Shown here piece after piece: positions 35,084-47,632 of a stretch of DNA of 64,000 nucleotides. The notes under the pieces are model-generated. The model made no database searches, was not told the origin of the DNA, and saw only the letters and a program-made list of their open reading frames with translations. A program made the translations under genes and the position numbers. Within the stretch, counting starts at the first letter, position 1. Each line of letters starts with the position of its first letter. This DNA comes from Formicarius rufipectus (Eukaryota > Chordata > Aves > Passeriformes > Formicariidae): positions 166 to 64,165 of the forward strand of contig VXAU01003744.1 in NCBI GenBank assembly GCA_013399695.1. Reading direction: 5' to 3'.

Positions 35084-38000
35084 AGGAGGTGATGTTTTCC
35101 CAGGAACTCATGCGTTTTTCATGCCCCCTTTCCCTCCAAGCCCTTGCAAGCCCTCCCAGAAACCTGCTAAGAGAGGAGAAAAGTCAACCCCATTTTCCCA
35201 CCTCACCCACATGTCAGACATTGGGTTTTTTTTGTCCCTTCTGGTTTTCCCCCAGGCTTTCCTAATGACTTCCTTTTCTCATTCATCATGTATGCCACTC
35301 TGCTGCCTCTCCCTCCTTTACGCTCTCATTGCCTCCACACCTTCCACCGCACAGAGGCTGCCAGAGCGACAAGGCACCTTTCAAGACTGACAAAAGAAGT
35401 AATTCACTTAAATAACACAAAAAAACTTGTGCTGAATATTCCCAAACACATCCGTGATGGGCAGATAATCACTCTCCTCCACAGTCTCTTTGTAAGGATG
35501 CACCAAGTGAAAATTATTCCGAACAGGCTCTAAATGCAAACCGAGTTGTGTTTGAAAACCAGCAAAGTCTGGGCAGCTTTATAAGGTATAGTCTGGAGCT
35601 CCTCTAGTTATAAGACCCCGTGGATCAATTTTTGGAATCCCTGGTCCCATTATAAATTCCAGGAGCAATATTCTGCTCCTGGATGTTAACATGCTGAGGG
35701 TAGCAAGGAATCAGTTTCCAGAAGTCCCCGTAGAGAGGGCAATGATATTACAAGCATCTGTTGTACTTTCAGCAGCTTTATGCTGCCTTTTCTCTTAGGG
35801 GTTATTACTCTGAGCAACCACTGCTCACGAAAAAGCCAAAAGCCATTGGAAGGAAAGCAGGAAAAATTAAAGAGGTGGTGTATAGTGTGTAGGAACTCTG
35901 AGAATCTCTATACTCATGCAGAAACTTTTTTCATAAAGTCCCAAAACTACAAGGGAAATGCTCCATGTTCTATGGATGGGATTACTCCACCTCTGGGCTG
36001 GAGGCTTTGATTTCTCTATATGCACTGGAGGAACTCGAGCCTTCAGCTTCTCTGTGGCAGGATCTTCACAAATGCAGAAGAAAAGGGAACCAGACCCCCC
36101 AAAAGCTATAATCTCAGAACCAGGCAGAAATCAAGCAGCAAGGCAGGGGCAGTTCTGAGGTAGGTTATCTTCCTAGAAGGTCTTCCAGAGAGCACATCTT
36201 CCAGCTCATCCTGCCAAAGATCCCCAATTAGTAAAATTCTGATCAAGTAACTTAGAAAAACCTTTTTGGCCTGAAGGAAGGCTTATTGTGTGCCATACAT
36301 TAATACTCCTTATCTTGTATGTGTGCCTGCATTTTAGTATATGGTATCAGTTTCATGGTTTTTTAAGGCTGATTCCAGCAATACAGACAGCTGGAGTTCC
36401 CAGTAAAGATAGCTAGAGTTGCCAGTCATAGCAGATAACAAAAAATACTTTTCCTGGCAGTTTAATAGGTGCATCTGAGGAAGAGGCACAGAAGAGAAAG
36501 GGTTTTGCAAATCTGCTTACTGTGACTAGAAGTAGTTTTAGAATCCCTTACACAGTGTCTTTGGAAGATGTAAGTTAGATAAATTCCTCTGGTACCCAGG
36601 AGTAAAGGCCAAAACAGAAATCAAGACTCCAAACTTGAGCACATAAACCTTGCCCTAAAATATCTAAGACAATCAAGCACTGCATGGTGAATTTCAATTA
36701 GCTTTTGATTCAACATCTGCCTTGTAGGCTTTGATATTTTCCCTTCTGTTACTTTACACGGGATCCATCCTTGCCAAGGAGGGAGGGGAATTTGTGGGGC
36801 AGGGTGTACACTGTACATTTCTTCATAAACCCATCAATCACTATCTCTTGTGCCTGCTGCTAATTGAGTATTACTGCTAAAATATGCACATTAAGTCCTC
36901 CACTTGGGAAAGCCATGAAATGTGAGATGACCAAAAATCTCCAGCAGGTTCTGCCCGGGAGCTTTATCAATAGCAGAGGATCAATACATTGGCTATCTTG
37001 CCATTTCAAAGTGCTCCAGAGTCAGGTGCTCCCAGGGAGAGCTGCTCAAACCTTTACAGCCGTAACTGAAAACAGGAACACTTAGTTCAAAATCAATGGC
37101 TCTGCCAGCTTTGAAGGAACTGCTGTGAATTACCATCAGTCCCCTTGAGGAAAGCCCTGAGAGCTGAAGGACAGACCAAACCCCTATTTAAGTAGCTCAT
37201 CATCAGTTATGTTTAGACAGAGCCCCCTGTACTGACTTCACCTATCTTCCAAGTAATTTAAATAACTGTGAACAGCAAAGGGCCTGTGATTATTTCCAAC
37301 TGAAGTGCCCTCATCCCTCAGACACTGCAGGGTTTGTGTTAAACACCAGGTTCGTGCCATTCCTTTCTGCTAATGCTTCCTTTCTCCCTGGTGCTTTAGA
37401 AGGACCACAGGCACGGCTTGGGATCTCTTTTCTCACATTTAAGATGAAATGTGATTTGCTGAGAACTCTGCAGCTTGTGGGAGAGGGCACACAGGGCTAG
37501 GAAGGAGAATTTGGCAAGCGAAGAGAGTGCCATCATTTCCAAACTATCAATTCCATTTAGCTCTGTTATTTTTTTTGGCAAGACACAGGCAGGGTTGAAG
37601 TGACTTGTCCCAGGATGTAAAACATTCATCTCTGTTCTCATATTGCTGTTCTAGGGATATTTGTTGTGCAAAGGAGTGCTTAAAAACAGTCAAGGGAGCA
37701 TTACTCTGAAAGGCAACCTACATTACAAAAGGCAGCATTACTCTGAAACCCGTGTGAGAAAAGTAAATTCCTTTGGTGGAACTCACAGTGCATCATTACT
37801 GAAATCAAAAGGTAGAGCTGGATTTTGATGATGCTGCAAATGCCTCGGGCAGATGTGAGAGGTTGGAGGAAGATGCTGCTTGAAGAGTTGTTACAAACAG
37901 AGGGATTCTCAAGGACTGGAGGCAGTCGAGTGCCCCCAAGTTACAGCAATCAGAGCTAATAACAACAGCCCCAGCTGCCCGGGAGTTCTCAGTGAACACG

Positions 38001-38304
38001 AGGATGTAGCAGTGCTTAAGGAGCACTGAGGCAGACCCTTGCCTTGCAAAACTCTCAGCAGGACACCTTTCTAACCTCAACAACCCGTGGGCTGAACAGG
38101 CAAGGTGATGGCAATCAGCCACGGTGTGAGGATTGTTTTTAGCTCTCATGGATTTACGCTGGAGGTGAAGTCGTGTATGGAACTCAAGGCAAAAAAAGAA
38201 AGGGAATTGTGGAGAATTAAGTAGGAAAGGATTAGGAGACTGGACTTGAGGAAAAGCCAAGTAGCACAAAAAGAGAGAAAACCAAGTAAGAGTTGAGAGG
38301 CTGC

Positions 38305-38520
38305 TGTTTTTTGTCTGGACAAGAGAAGGTTGTGTGGAGACCTCACAGCCCCTTCCAGGGTCTGAAGGGGCTCCAGGGAAGCTGGAGGGGGCTGCTCATC
38401 AGGAACTGCAGTGACAGGACACGGGGCAACGGCTTCACACTGACAGAGAACAGGTTTAGAGTGGGTATCAGGGACACATTCTTCCCTGTGAGGGTGGGCA
38501 ATGAAGCACAAGTTCACATG
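38305..38520 (+). mobile_element. CR1 LINE fragment, plus-strand sense
   Basis: Landmarks are GACAAGAGAAGGTTGTGTGG, AGACCTCACAGCCCCTTCCA, GGAAGCTGGAGGGGGCTGCT, AACTGCAGTGACAGGACACG and GGGCAACGGCTTCACACTGA. This is the CR1 segment just upstream of the 3' end. The final 3' end itself is missing or interrupted after about 38520. Confidence 0.88.
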
Positions 38521-39586
38521 ACATTATCAAATGATGTTTGGTCTGGGAGGATTTCAATACACAAAATCTTACTGTAGCATTTTGGAGACAGACTTTTTGC
38601 CTCCAGTAAAACTGCTCCTAGGCAAGACCCTCTGGGTGAATGTGAAAGAGCTGCCAACAACGAGGAGCACGCAGAGCATCCCTCGGGCTGGGAGTGCTGC
38701 AGAGCCCAAGGCAGGAATTTGAAAGCACCACACAGAGTCAAAGCTGCCAACTGGAAATCCAGGGTCTGATCTGCACTAAGAGCCCGGACTCTGGGGGGGT
38801 TTGGGTATGAACTGTAATCGTAGTTATTTGCTTTGAGAAGAGTAAAAAATAACCTGCTGCTCTCAGCACTGCAGCTCATTGGATTTCCTCTCACCCACGA
38901 GCATTCACATCCCCCAACCGGACAAAGCAGAGTTAACACTGCGTGTTTGTTACAGTCAGCCCAGACACACGACAAGCTATTCAAAGAAAATAAGGCATAA
39001 AAGTCCATAAATAAGTCCCACGGAAACCTCTTCACTCATAAGCATTGATCAATCTATTGACTCTTACAATCCCAAATACAGAGAAAAAGGAGAGAAATAC
39101 CTTCATTCTTCACACAGCGTCTTTTTCTTCCAGCATACATGCCCCATAGTGCACTCCAGCTCACTCTCCCTACACCTTTGGTACTTGTTACTTATATACA
39201 GTCCGTAATTGGCCATAATCCTAACCTTCTTCATCTGTGCAACTTCCCTACAACTCTCTCAACACCTGCAAGTCCTTTACAATTCTCTGACTTTCCAAGA
39301 CTGCAGTTCCCAACATTTACTAAACAAAAAGATAAGGACAACTGAACCGACCTCAGTGTTTAAACACCCGGTAACGTTTCAGTGTCTGTGAGTGTTGTAA
39401 AACAAAGCCGACCAAATTTCACAGCGCTGAACTCAGCGATGCACACGAGGCTAAGAGAGGCTCGGCTGGAATTTCCTGAATGCAAAGTCACGGGCACTGG
39501 GGCTTTGCAGGGGGAAACACAACCTGCACACGTGGGAAGGATGCACGGTTGCAGGACAAGAATATACAGGAGGCTCTCTCTAGTGG

Positions 39587-39685
39587 GAAATAATAATTTA
39601 AATTACACTACTAATCAAAATAAAAATAATTATCATTATAATAATTAAAATAAAATATAATCATTAAAATAAAATAATTATCAAA
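39587..39685. repeat. AT-rich low-complexity tract
   Basis: About 100 bases made mostly of AATAAT, AAAATAA and ATTAT units. No further structure is evident. Confidence 0.8.
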
Positions 39686-40003
39686 AGTTGTGAAGAGAAT
39701 CTTTGCTACTTTCCTATCTTGAGGGATTCTTTGCCTGGTGGGTTGCAGCCTCTGCCCTGCAGCTGACTCGTGCTGAAGGCCAATACTGCAGAGCACGTAT
39801 TTATCTCTGTGCTTCCCAGAAGCTGGGCACAGATATTTTATCACATCCCTCCCCAATTAGAGGATTTACCCATTTCCCTTCAGGAGACACAGAGATTATT
39901 GAGGGCAAAGAACTGCCCAGCAAAGTTCTGAACACAGACTCCGTGATCTCAAGGGTCATCCCCAACCTAAACATTTCTGTGATTCTAAATGAGGATTTTA
40001 AAT

Positions 40004-40146
40004 TGTTTTTGTTTGTTTGTGTTTTGTTTGGTTTTGTTTTGGGTTTTTTTGTTCGTGTTTTTTTTTTTGTTTGTTTTGTTTTGTTTTGTTTTGTGTGGTT
40101 TTTTTTTTGTTTGGTTGGTTTTTTTGTTTTGTTTTGGTTTTTTTTG
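40004..40146. repeat. GT-rich low-complexity tract
   Basis: About 140 bases almost solely of T and G (GTTTT, TTTGG and T runs up to about 11). It creates the misleading Lys/Asn/Gln/Thr-rich frame on the minus strand at 39998-40312. It is complementary in character to the AC-rich tract at 23461-23641. Confidence 0.9.
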
Positions 40147-40484
40147 AAGATACGGTGAGAGGAGTATGACTAGAGATGTAAGGCAAAAGCAACGTTCCTG
40201 CTTTGGTGGCGAAAGGGAGATAAAGCTTAAGAAGTTTTCTACAGAGGAAGAAGCATAATAGAAGAGATAAATATTTCTTTACCAAAAAACACCCCACAAT
40301 CCAAAACCTCACTGTGCTTCAGTGGAGAGATCAAACAACCCTGTCATGTAGAAAATGCCACAAAGGGGCCCCTGAAGACAGGGAGCTCTGGACCCTTGGC
40401 CTTTGGGGACACTTCTTCATGTTCTCTTAGTGCTGGCATGTTAGTAGTGCTACCCCCTAGAAATGGGGTAAGGGACAAAACATT

Positions 40485-40757
40485 TCAAGCTTCATCTCTG
40501 GTCTGAGCTTCTTTGCACACTTCTTTGCAAGCATCAAAGAATGAGATTTTCTTCCTCTGTGGCCAATTAAATCTTGCTGGTTTCAAAAGAATTAGCACAG
40601 GATAACAACTAAATTGTTTGGAAACTTCCATCATTCCACATTCTGGGTCATGACTGATGAATTGAATAACATATTCTTTTTTCTTATAGACTATGTACTG
40701 TTCATTCAGGATCAAGGCAGGGACTTCATACTGTAGTTTTGTGAAAAATCCTTCCAA
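40485..40757 (-). other. unidentified open frame, about 90 codons, no ATG start
   Basis: The frame opens with TTG after an in-frame stop just upstream. It is protein-like in composition (for example KEYVIQFISHDPECGMMEVS and KKISFFDACKEVCKEAQTRD) and lies outside any repeat I recognise. There is no ATG near its start, no clear splice signal at its ends and no recognised family. It may be a relic of a processed pseudogene or simply chance. Confidence 0.15.
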
Positions 40758-42574
40758 ATTAACATGTCAATTATCAGTAATTTTGAACAGACCAACACAG
40801 CTCAGCCCCAGTGAAAATCATGGTTTGAACCCATTTCTGCTTCTCTGTGTGCTTTCTCAAACCTTAGCACACTAATGCCACATTTTCTGTCTTTATGATG
40901 ATTCATCTGACCATCTGGAGGAGCCCATCAGCTCTGAATAGAGAGCTCTATGGCCTGGTAAATCAATTTATTGTTTTCATACACAGCAGCCACTTGCCTC
41001 ACCTCCAGGAGTCAAGTCAGCTGTAGCATCCCACAGCTTTGCCTCCGGGGCTGTGTAAGTAATCACTACAACATCAACAGGGTAATTAAAACACATCTAA
41101 TACAACCTCCTCTGGCATCAATCCAGATCTACATGGCTGCAATCTGCAGCAGAAGAATGACAAGCAGCAGCTGCTGCAGCCCCCTCAGCAGGGAGGCCAA
41201 AGGAAGGACAGGTCTCTCATCCCAGGTTAGGCTGGGGACGCTCCAGGGACTGCAGGTGGGACTGCCACTCTGCTCCTCCCCCCTGGAGAGCAGTTTGACT
41301 TTGCTTCTTCCCCCCAAAGGGCAGAATTCACACCGATTTAAAAAACCCTGTCAGCAAGTCCTTTGTGGCTGTTGTACACTGGGACACTGACAGAAAACGA
41401 TGTCCCCTTCCCAGTCGTTGTCAGCAGGCACTGAGCCACTTTTATGGTGCCTTCTCCCAAGCAGAGGTCTGTGCAGAAGGGATGTCCTTGCAGAGGGGTG
41501 ACCCCAGCACATGGTACTCTGCAGGGCAAGATCTGAAGGGCAGGAGGAAGGGCTGTGTGGCACAGCACAGGGGATCAAGCCTGGTGTGTCCCTCTTGGTG
41601 CAGTCTGCCTCCCACAAGGCCAGCAAGTGAACCGGAGTTTTGGTTTTTAAAGCCAGGTGTGCAAAACAAAGCAGGAACTGCCCACACTTTAATATGGCAT
41701 TATCTGCATGGCACTACCACACTAATGCCACACTCATAACAGCACAAACCCCATTATCTCATGCTCTAAGATACATATTAAAGTCTGTCATTCGTGGGAC
41801 AAATGTTGCAGACCTTTCTTTGTATTACAGCCAGCGACAGCAGCATAGAGATTTTATCAGCAACAAATTGTTAAAGTTTCTTGCAAACCTAATTGAATCG
41901 TCCAAAGCATCCCTGAAAACGACTGCATAGTGATATATAGACTCAAACAATCACAAATATTTGGCAACTTGTAAAGCTGGGTGACTTCCTGCCTACGCTG
42001 AGGATGTGTTTTTAAGATACAGACTCTTTTTGAACTCAGCATTTCCTAAGGGCACCTTAAATTACAACTCAACAAGGGCTGCAAGGCTTAACTTCCACGT
42101 TTGCACAATATATCTGGTTTTCTGTGAAAGAAATACACATTCTACCATTATTTCTTAAAATAACAGTGCTGGAGTATATTGCAGAGATTGTGGGAGTCTC
42201 TGTACACACAAGTAATCCCACTGACTTTCACTGCAGTGAAGTTTTTTAATTTAGCAAAGGGCAGGGGGCACAGAGACAAAGCAATGAATATGTCTCGCTA
42301 GACAGGAGTTAAGGGCCTCGTTCTGCCCTTGTTTGGAAACCTGCCTTGCCTTAAGACCAGCTACACACGAGCTAAACAACTGGATGCAATGCCAATGAGT
42401 CCCCTTCTCCTGTGCCCTAGGGAGGTGTCCCCTGGCTGGGCTGGACCATTGCAGCACCTTCACCCCATGTGTTCAGTGCCACCTCTTCTCCCCCTCCCCA
42501 GCTGTGCTGACTCTGCACACGTAGCCTTGTATCCTCCCTAGCTCTCAGAAAAGCCAACAAGGTGGCCCATCAAT

Positions 42575-42780
42575 GATAGGATTGTTAGGGTTGGAATAGA
42601 CCTTCAGGATGACCCAACTGTTCCCCAGCACAGCCAAGCCCACCACTAAAACCATGTCTCCAAATGCCACATCCACAGGGCTTTTACATCCCTCCAGGGA
42701 TGGGGACTTAACCACTTCCCTGGGCAGCCCTTTCCAATGCTTAACCACCTTTCCTGGGAAGAGATTTCTCCTACAATGCT
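42575..42780 (-). mobile_element. CR1 LINE 3' region, minus-strand sense
   Basis: On the minus strand it reads the CR1 3' landmarks: GGGCTGCCCAGGGAAGTGGT, AAGTCCCCATCCCTGGAGGG, TGTGGATGTGGCATTTGGAG, ACATGGTTTTAGTGGTGGGC and then GGTCTATTCCAACCCTAACA. It lies about 1.4 kb past the likely PRR5 transcript end. Confidence 0.92.
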
Positions 42781-44153
42781 GAGGTATAGAGCTATTAAGT
42801 GACTTAAATCTATGCCAAAAGCCCACGGAGTACATGGAATGAAGGCAGCTCAGTCTCTGAGTTCCAGCCCAGCAATCCGAGCCCGACTAATGCTCATTGT
42901 GAAGACAACAATGCCCCAAGAATTCTCTTCAAACCCTGGTTTCCAAACCTGGAGTTCAGAGGCTGAGGATTTGTGGAGGAATGTGCTTTGAAACAGAGCT
43001 AAAACTCTGCCTATTTGCTTTTGCAAGGGAGAAAAGTATTTCATCCTAAAATAATTAGGAAATAAGTATATTCTGGAAGAGTTTGCCACCTTGAGGCGAA
43101 AATGGTGATGCAGACCCTCAGAAATACAAGCTTAGCCTGCAGTGGCTCATTTTCCAGAGACACCCAACTCACAATAAACTTCTGGCAGGTTTATTAGCCC
43201 AGCAGTCCCACGGCTGCTCACACCCCCGGCCCTCCCTTCCCTCTCTGCCGGGGCTTTGGCACAACACCCTGGCAGCTCCTGTGCCAGGCAGCAACGCTGC
43301 CCTGGGCAGGCAGGCTGCCAGCTGCTCCTCCAGTGCTGCAGCACAACACCCGAGGGGGCACCATTTGTGAAACAACAGGCTGTGCTCATTATTTAATTAC
43401 CAGTCAAGTCACCTGCCTGGAGAACATTGCAATGCCAGAGTCATTATGACACTGAGACTGGCTCAAAGCAGCTCCTTCCTGCTGATCACCCCAAAAGGTG
43501 CCTTCTGAGGGGTGAGACAGAGGGGAAAGCAGCAGCTTTAAGAGAGGCAGGGGATTGCAGGGAGATGACTCATTAGCCTGATTGATGAAGCCAGTCAGGT
43601 TCAACCTTCGGTTTGCATGGAGCAACTGGGCCAACACACAGCATCTGGCAGAGTTCACATCTGCTTTTTTGCAGTGTCCTGGCACCACACAACACATCTG
43701 AACCACTTTCTGGGACTCCTCCCAGTCGCTTGTGGAGTTCAATCACTTGGTATCATCTCTGTGCCCTGGAGATCTCTGATCTGTCAGCAGCATCAGAGCA
43801 CAGGCCTGAGGTTCTCCAGGCCATCTGGAGTGACCAGGAGCCACCTGGGATTCCACCCTGGATGTGTCCAGCTGCTCTTCTCCAGGGGGCTGGAAACTGA
43901 GCCACAGGAGCCTCAGGGACATCAGGTGGCCTGTGGTTTTCTGCAGCCTGTTGCTAGTTAAGGCAAACTGCCTCGAGCAGCTCTGGGTTGGATTTTGGGG
44001 CTGCCCCTCACCCTGCACCCAGCTCGAGGTGCTCAGGATGAGAGGAGCTGCACTCCCCAAATAGGTACATGTAATTGGCAGCACATGCATTATGGCATTT
44101 CTTTAAGGATATAAAGATATAATTAGGATTTCCCCCAAGAGACCATATTTTCA

Positions 44154-44368
44154 TTTATTCAGGAAACAAGGAAGGTGAATTACCATGGAATCTCTCTGTA
44201 CAATGGATGCTCCAGTTGACAGGACAGATTTCTTGGAAGTGTCACATTCAGAGCAAATGAACATGGCCTTAAAGGCCAGTTTTGAGACAACTCTCCAAGT
44301 ACTGGATGTGAAACAGAACATGACACACGAGGCATTGTGTGACATCAGGAAGCACATTTTTGTTTATT
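44154..44368 (-). terminator. PRR5: candidate PRR5 polyadenylation signals
   Basis: On the minus strand, canonical AATAAA hexamers occur at 44368-44363 and 44159-44154, which is 546 and 755 bases past the PRR5 stop. Each is followed by some T/GT-rich sequence. Either could end a short 3' UTR. Choosing between them needs transcript data. Confidence 0.4.
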
Positions 44369-44913
44369 TGCCTTTCTCCAAGAACTCCCACTCACCATTA
44401 GGCAAAGGAGTGCATACAAGATGTACAAGAAAAATACTAAAAGAAACTTCTTGATCACTGTATTCTGTGGTTTGAAGGCCCACAGCCCCTGGGGTTTGCT
44501 CGGGTTTTTTTAAAGGATTTTACTCTGGCTGAGGTGTTCCAGTTCAGAGAACAACCCGTGGTCTGCAGGAAATCTCTTTAGGAAACGAAGAGTGAGCACA
44601 GCTGTTTGCTGAGCTATTTCACTGAGCCCACCCTGCCAGCTGCACTAAGAGCGTTTTACCAGACACTTGGCAGCTCGTGAACCTCTGAGTTCATAAGGAG
44701 GACAGCAAACCCCACTGCAGGGTGGCAGGGAGAGGTGGCAGGGGCAGATTCCTGCCTGCTGCAGAGGCCAGTGGTTCTCCTCAGCAGGGCTGTGGTGCCC
44801 CACAGCAGAGGGAGGCTCTGCCCTGGATCCAACAGCTCGCCCACAGTCTGACTGGCTGCCTTGGTAACTCCCACACACGACACTCCAGCCCAAGGTTTGT
44901 CTCTTGGGGTCCT
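44369..44913 (-). other. PRR5: putative PRR5 3' UTR
   Basis: Sequence between the PRR5 stop codon and the first downstream AATAAA on the minus strand. No repeat is evident. An 89-codon plus-strand frame (44185-44454) is antisense to it and is not a gene I recognise. Confidence 0.5.
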
Positions 44914-45464
44914 TCACATGATGCTCTGGCTGTTCACATCCACGTTGTACGCTGAGGAACCGCCACAGCCGCGGCCAAAATCAATAAAAATGCCTTCGGA
45001 ATCGGAGTCGATCGACTCCAGAATCTGATCCACGATGTTCTCAGGGCTGGAGGAGGGAACTGCGATCAAGGAAGGGTCTCTGTCCAGCTCAAAAGACCTG
45101 TGTGTGTCGTCCCTGGGGTGGAAGAGTCCCTTCTGCTGCTCGGCCGTGCCGACTTTGCCGCAGCCCTGCCCCGACCCGGCGCCGGGTCGCTCCTGCTCTC
45201 CTGACAGGGAGCTCTTCACGGTGGTCACGGAGCTCTTGGAGCCGCTGTCCGTGATGGTGGTGAGGTTGGAGTAGCCCTGGAGCTCCAGGCAGGAGGTCAT
45301 CTCCGACACGGAGTGCCTGCGGATGCCGGCGCCGTTGGTGGCCAAGCCCTCGCTCTCGTACTCGGCCACGGGCGTCAGCAGAGGGTTGTTGTAGCTCTTG
45401 GACCTCACCACGGGGTTCTTGGCCAGGATGTCGCCAGACCTGGAGCGCCGGAAGAACCTCTTCT
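44914..45464 (-). CDS. PRR5: PRR5 last coding exon (C-terminal half and stop)
   Basis: PRR5 (Protor-1) is a cytoplasmic subunit of mTOR complex 2 that binds RICTOR. This 551-nt exon begins after TTGCAG (45466-45465) in phase 1 and encodes 182 residues to TGA at 44916-44914. It opens with EKRFFRRSRSGDILAKNPVV and then RSKSYNNPLLTPVAEYESEG, followed by IRRHSVSEMTSCLELQG. These are strongly like human PRR5 (EKRLLRRSRSGD..., RRHSVSEMTSC). A Ser/Gly-rich variable linker follows, and then SSPENIVDQILESIDSDSEG and IFIDFGRG, the conserved acidic C-terminal motif. The final residues (NVDVNSQSIM) differ from the human tail. The basic RRxSxS and RRHSVS sites look like kinase sites, which is inference. 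The exon is GC-rich compared with its flanks. It is distinguished from PRR5L by these PRR5-specific blocks. Confidence 0.97.
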
Positions 45465-47632
45465 CTGCAAACACAGAGACAGCCAGAGTAACACCCACAG
45501 AGTCCTTTGGTGTGGCTCTAATCAGGAAAGAAGCACCCAAATATCCACGAGCCTTGCTGGATGACAGAAACTTTTGTAAAAGAATACATTTCCTGCTTTT
45601 CTTTGAAGACCCCAAGCCCATCTTTACAAATAACAGCTGAAATTCACTTATATTTACACAATTTCAGCAGCTGGAGCAAAACAGTAAATATTGTGGGAGA
45701 GGTGATACATAATGGTAAATATTTTCTTTAGACAGGACGAGAGAGTGCAGTTCTGCTCTTGCTCAGGCTAGAAAGGTAAGCACTCATTTCTAGGAGGTGA
45801 AATTTAAGCTTGAAATTTAACTTTTCCACCTACCCTGGGAAAATCAAGTCTCTAAGTGTGGGGCAATGAGGATTGAGACAGGAGGTCTTTCTACTAATTC
45901 TGGAAAAACTTGGATTCAAAGCATCATCCAGAGACCACACGTGGGGAGAGCACCAGGAGTGTTTGGAAATGGTAACTGGAGGGCAGTGCCCACAGGAACC
46001 TATTTTTGGGGAGCAAAATCCAGTGACTGCCTGAACGCTGCTGTGAACCAAGGGGGATTCTTCCCCGAAATAAGCAGCAGATGGCAGCACAGGAGCACAG
46101 AGCTCCTTCTCCGGCGGTGGTTCAGGGCTGGAGCTCTCCGGAAATGACCACCATGCAAACTCGGTGCAGTGCTCGGTGCTCGCTCACCCGTGCTAACAAA
46201 AGAAGCGGTGTGAATGGTGGGTGTCACTTGGGAAGTTGTCTTCCTGCTACTCTCATATGCCATCCCATGAAAGGGGCACGGCTAGAGCAAGGGATCAAAA
46301 CACCCTCTGGAAGTCAACCCCAGCCACTGTAAATAAATGGTCTGCTTTACATCAGGCTGCTGGTGTATGCTCCCTGCAAACCATGCAATTCCCTTCACAA
46401 ATGCCAGTCTCTTCAAATTCGACTTCTCTGTCATTACGTGCTTACCTGGCCACAAATTCCAATCACGTGCTGTACTACTGAAAAAGCCAGTTTCTGTGCT
46501 TAAAATCGTACTTTGCAGTTGTGTCTGTGTCAACAGTGAAATCAACTGAGCCAAGTTCACTTTTGGACTTTTTCTTTGTTAGGAGTTTGACCTGGCAAAC
46601 AGGAGAGGCTCCCTGGGGCTGCCCTGCCACTGCAGCTCTGGCTTTTGGTCCCCCCCATGTCATGTGTTCCCAAAGCACCCGGACAGAACCAGATGTGTTA
46701 GTCGAAAAGCAGCAGAGACCTGAGCACTCAGATCCCTCGGACCCCGTGACTACAGTCAGACCTCTCCAGGGCTGCTGCCTCAGCTCCACACCCCAGACCA
46801 CAGTAAGGGCAAGGGCCTTGCCCACCAGAACCTTCCTGTCTCCTGCAGCCATGTGATACATTTATTTCCCAACAATCCATTTCACTGGTGTTTTATTCTC
46901 TTTGGCTGAGTTTTTTCCATCCTGACATACAAAAGCTTGTGTTCAGAAAATGTCAGTTTGGGGCTCCATTGAAATGCTTGTGGCATTTTAATGGCAAGCA
47001 GCGAATAAAAAGTAGTAATCCTGAACTATTTTCCATAAATAACGGGCCTCTATTTATTCCCCTAAACCTGATTTGTTTCTTAAATGCCTATTGCAACTCA
47101 ACCACTGAATAGCTGCAAGGGAAAATCTACTACCTTACTGACCATTTCTGACAAGCAAACAGATTCAATTGACTGCACAGAAAACACACAATTGAACTTA
47201 TTTTCCCCTCGGTTTGCTCCATTCAAGCAGGCCATCACAGCATTTACATTAAAATGCTCAGGTACTACCACATTTCCTATTTTCTTTGTGCATTAATGAA
47301 CTCTAATGAACTCCTGAGCACTTCAGAAGTGGCTCCTTGCTTCTTCCTCTCCCTATCCTGTGTTAAAGCCCTCTTGTCAAAAGACAGAATGGAAATTATA
47401 AACACACTCTGGATTAATTTTTTCTGATTTTTATTACTGATGATCTCTTTTCATCTTCTGCCACTGGCAGGTTTCACTGTGACTGAACACTGCAAAGAGC
47501 AGGGGTGTAGAAAAGGAGCCTGACTGCCCCATGGGAGGACTCGAAGGTGCCTCTTGTATGGGTCCTGGCCCTGTATGGAGCAAGGTTTTGGGAAAGCCCC
47601 TGTGCTGTGCCAAAAGGAGCCCAAATTCTTAC
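45465..47632 (-). other. PRR5: PRR5 intron, 2168 bp
   Basis: Phase-1 intron from G|GTAAGAAT (47632-47631) to TTTGCAG (45466-45465). The 235-codon minus-strand frame that appears to extend the last exon upstream to 45621 is read-through into this intron and not coding. No repeats are recognised. Confidence 0.85.

Larger units (their letters stand above)
26251..44149. other. intergenic region between PRR5 and ARHGAP8, part 2
   Basis: No recognisable gene. It holds CR1 copies (27285-27640, 28110-28740, 38305-38520, 42575-42780), a tRNA-Ile SINE (33128-33273), a 43-bp tandem duplication (35001-35083), an AT-rich patch (39587-39685) and a GT-rich tract (40004-40146). One unidentified 90-codon frame (40485-40757, minus) is listed separately. 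Confidence 0.6.

Noticed and set aside
37805..38269. 154-codon minus-strand open frame
   Set aside because: No recognisable similarity; residue composition looks random and there is no transcript signal.
38514..39035. 173-codon minus-strand open frame
   Set aside because: No recognisable domain; it overlaps the end of a CR1 fragment and lacks conserved-looking blocks.
39998..40312. Lys/Asn/Gln/Thr-rich 104-codon frame
   Set aside because: It is an artefact of the GT-rich low-complexity tract read on the opposite strand.
45465..45621. Upstream extension of the PRR5 last-exon frame to an ATG at 45621
   Set aside because: Similarity to PRR5 stops exactly at a consensus acceptor (45466-45465) in the phase needed to join exon 47633-47771, so the extension is intron.
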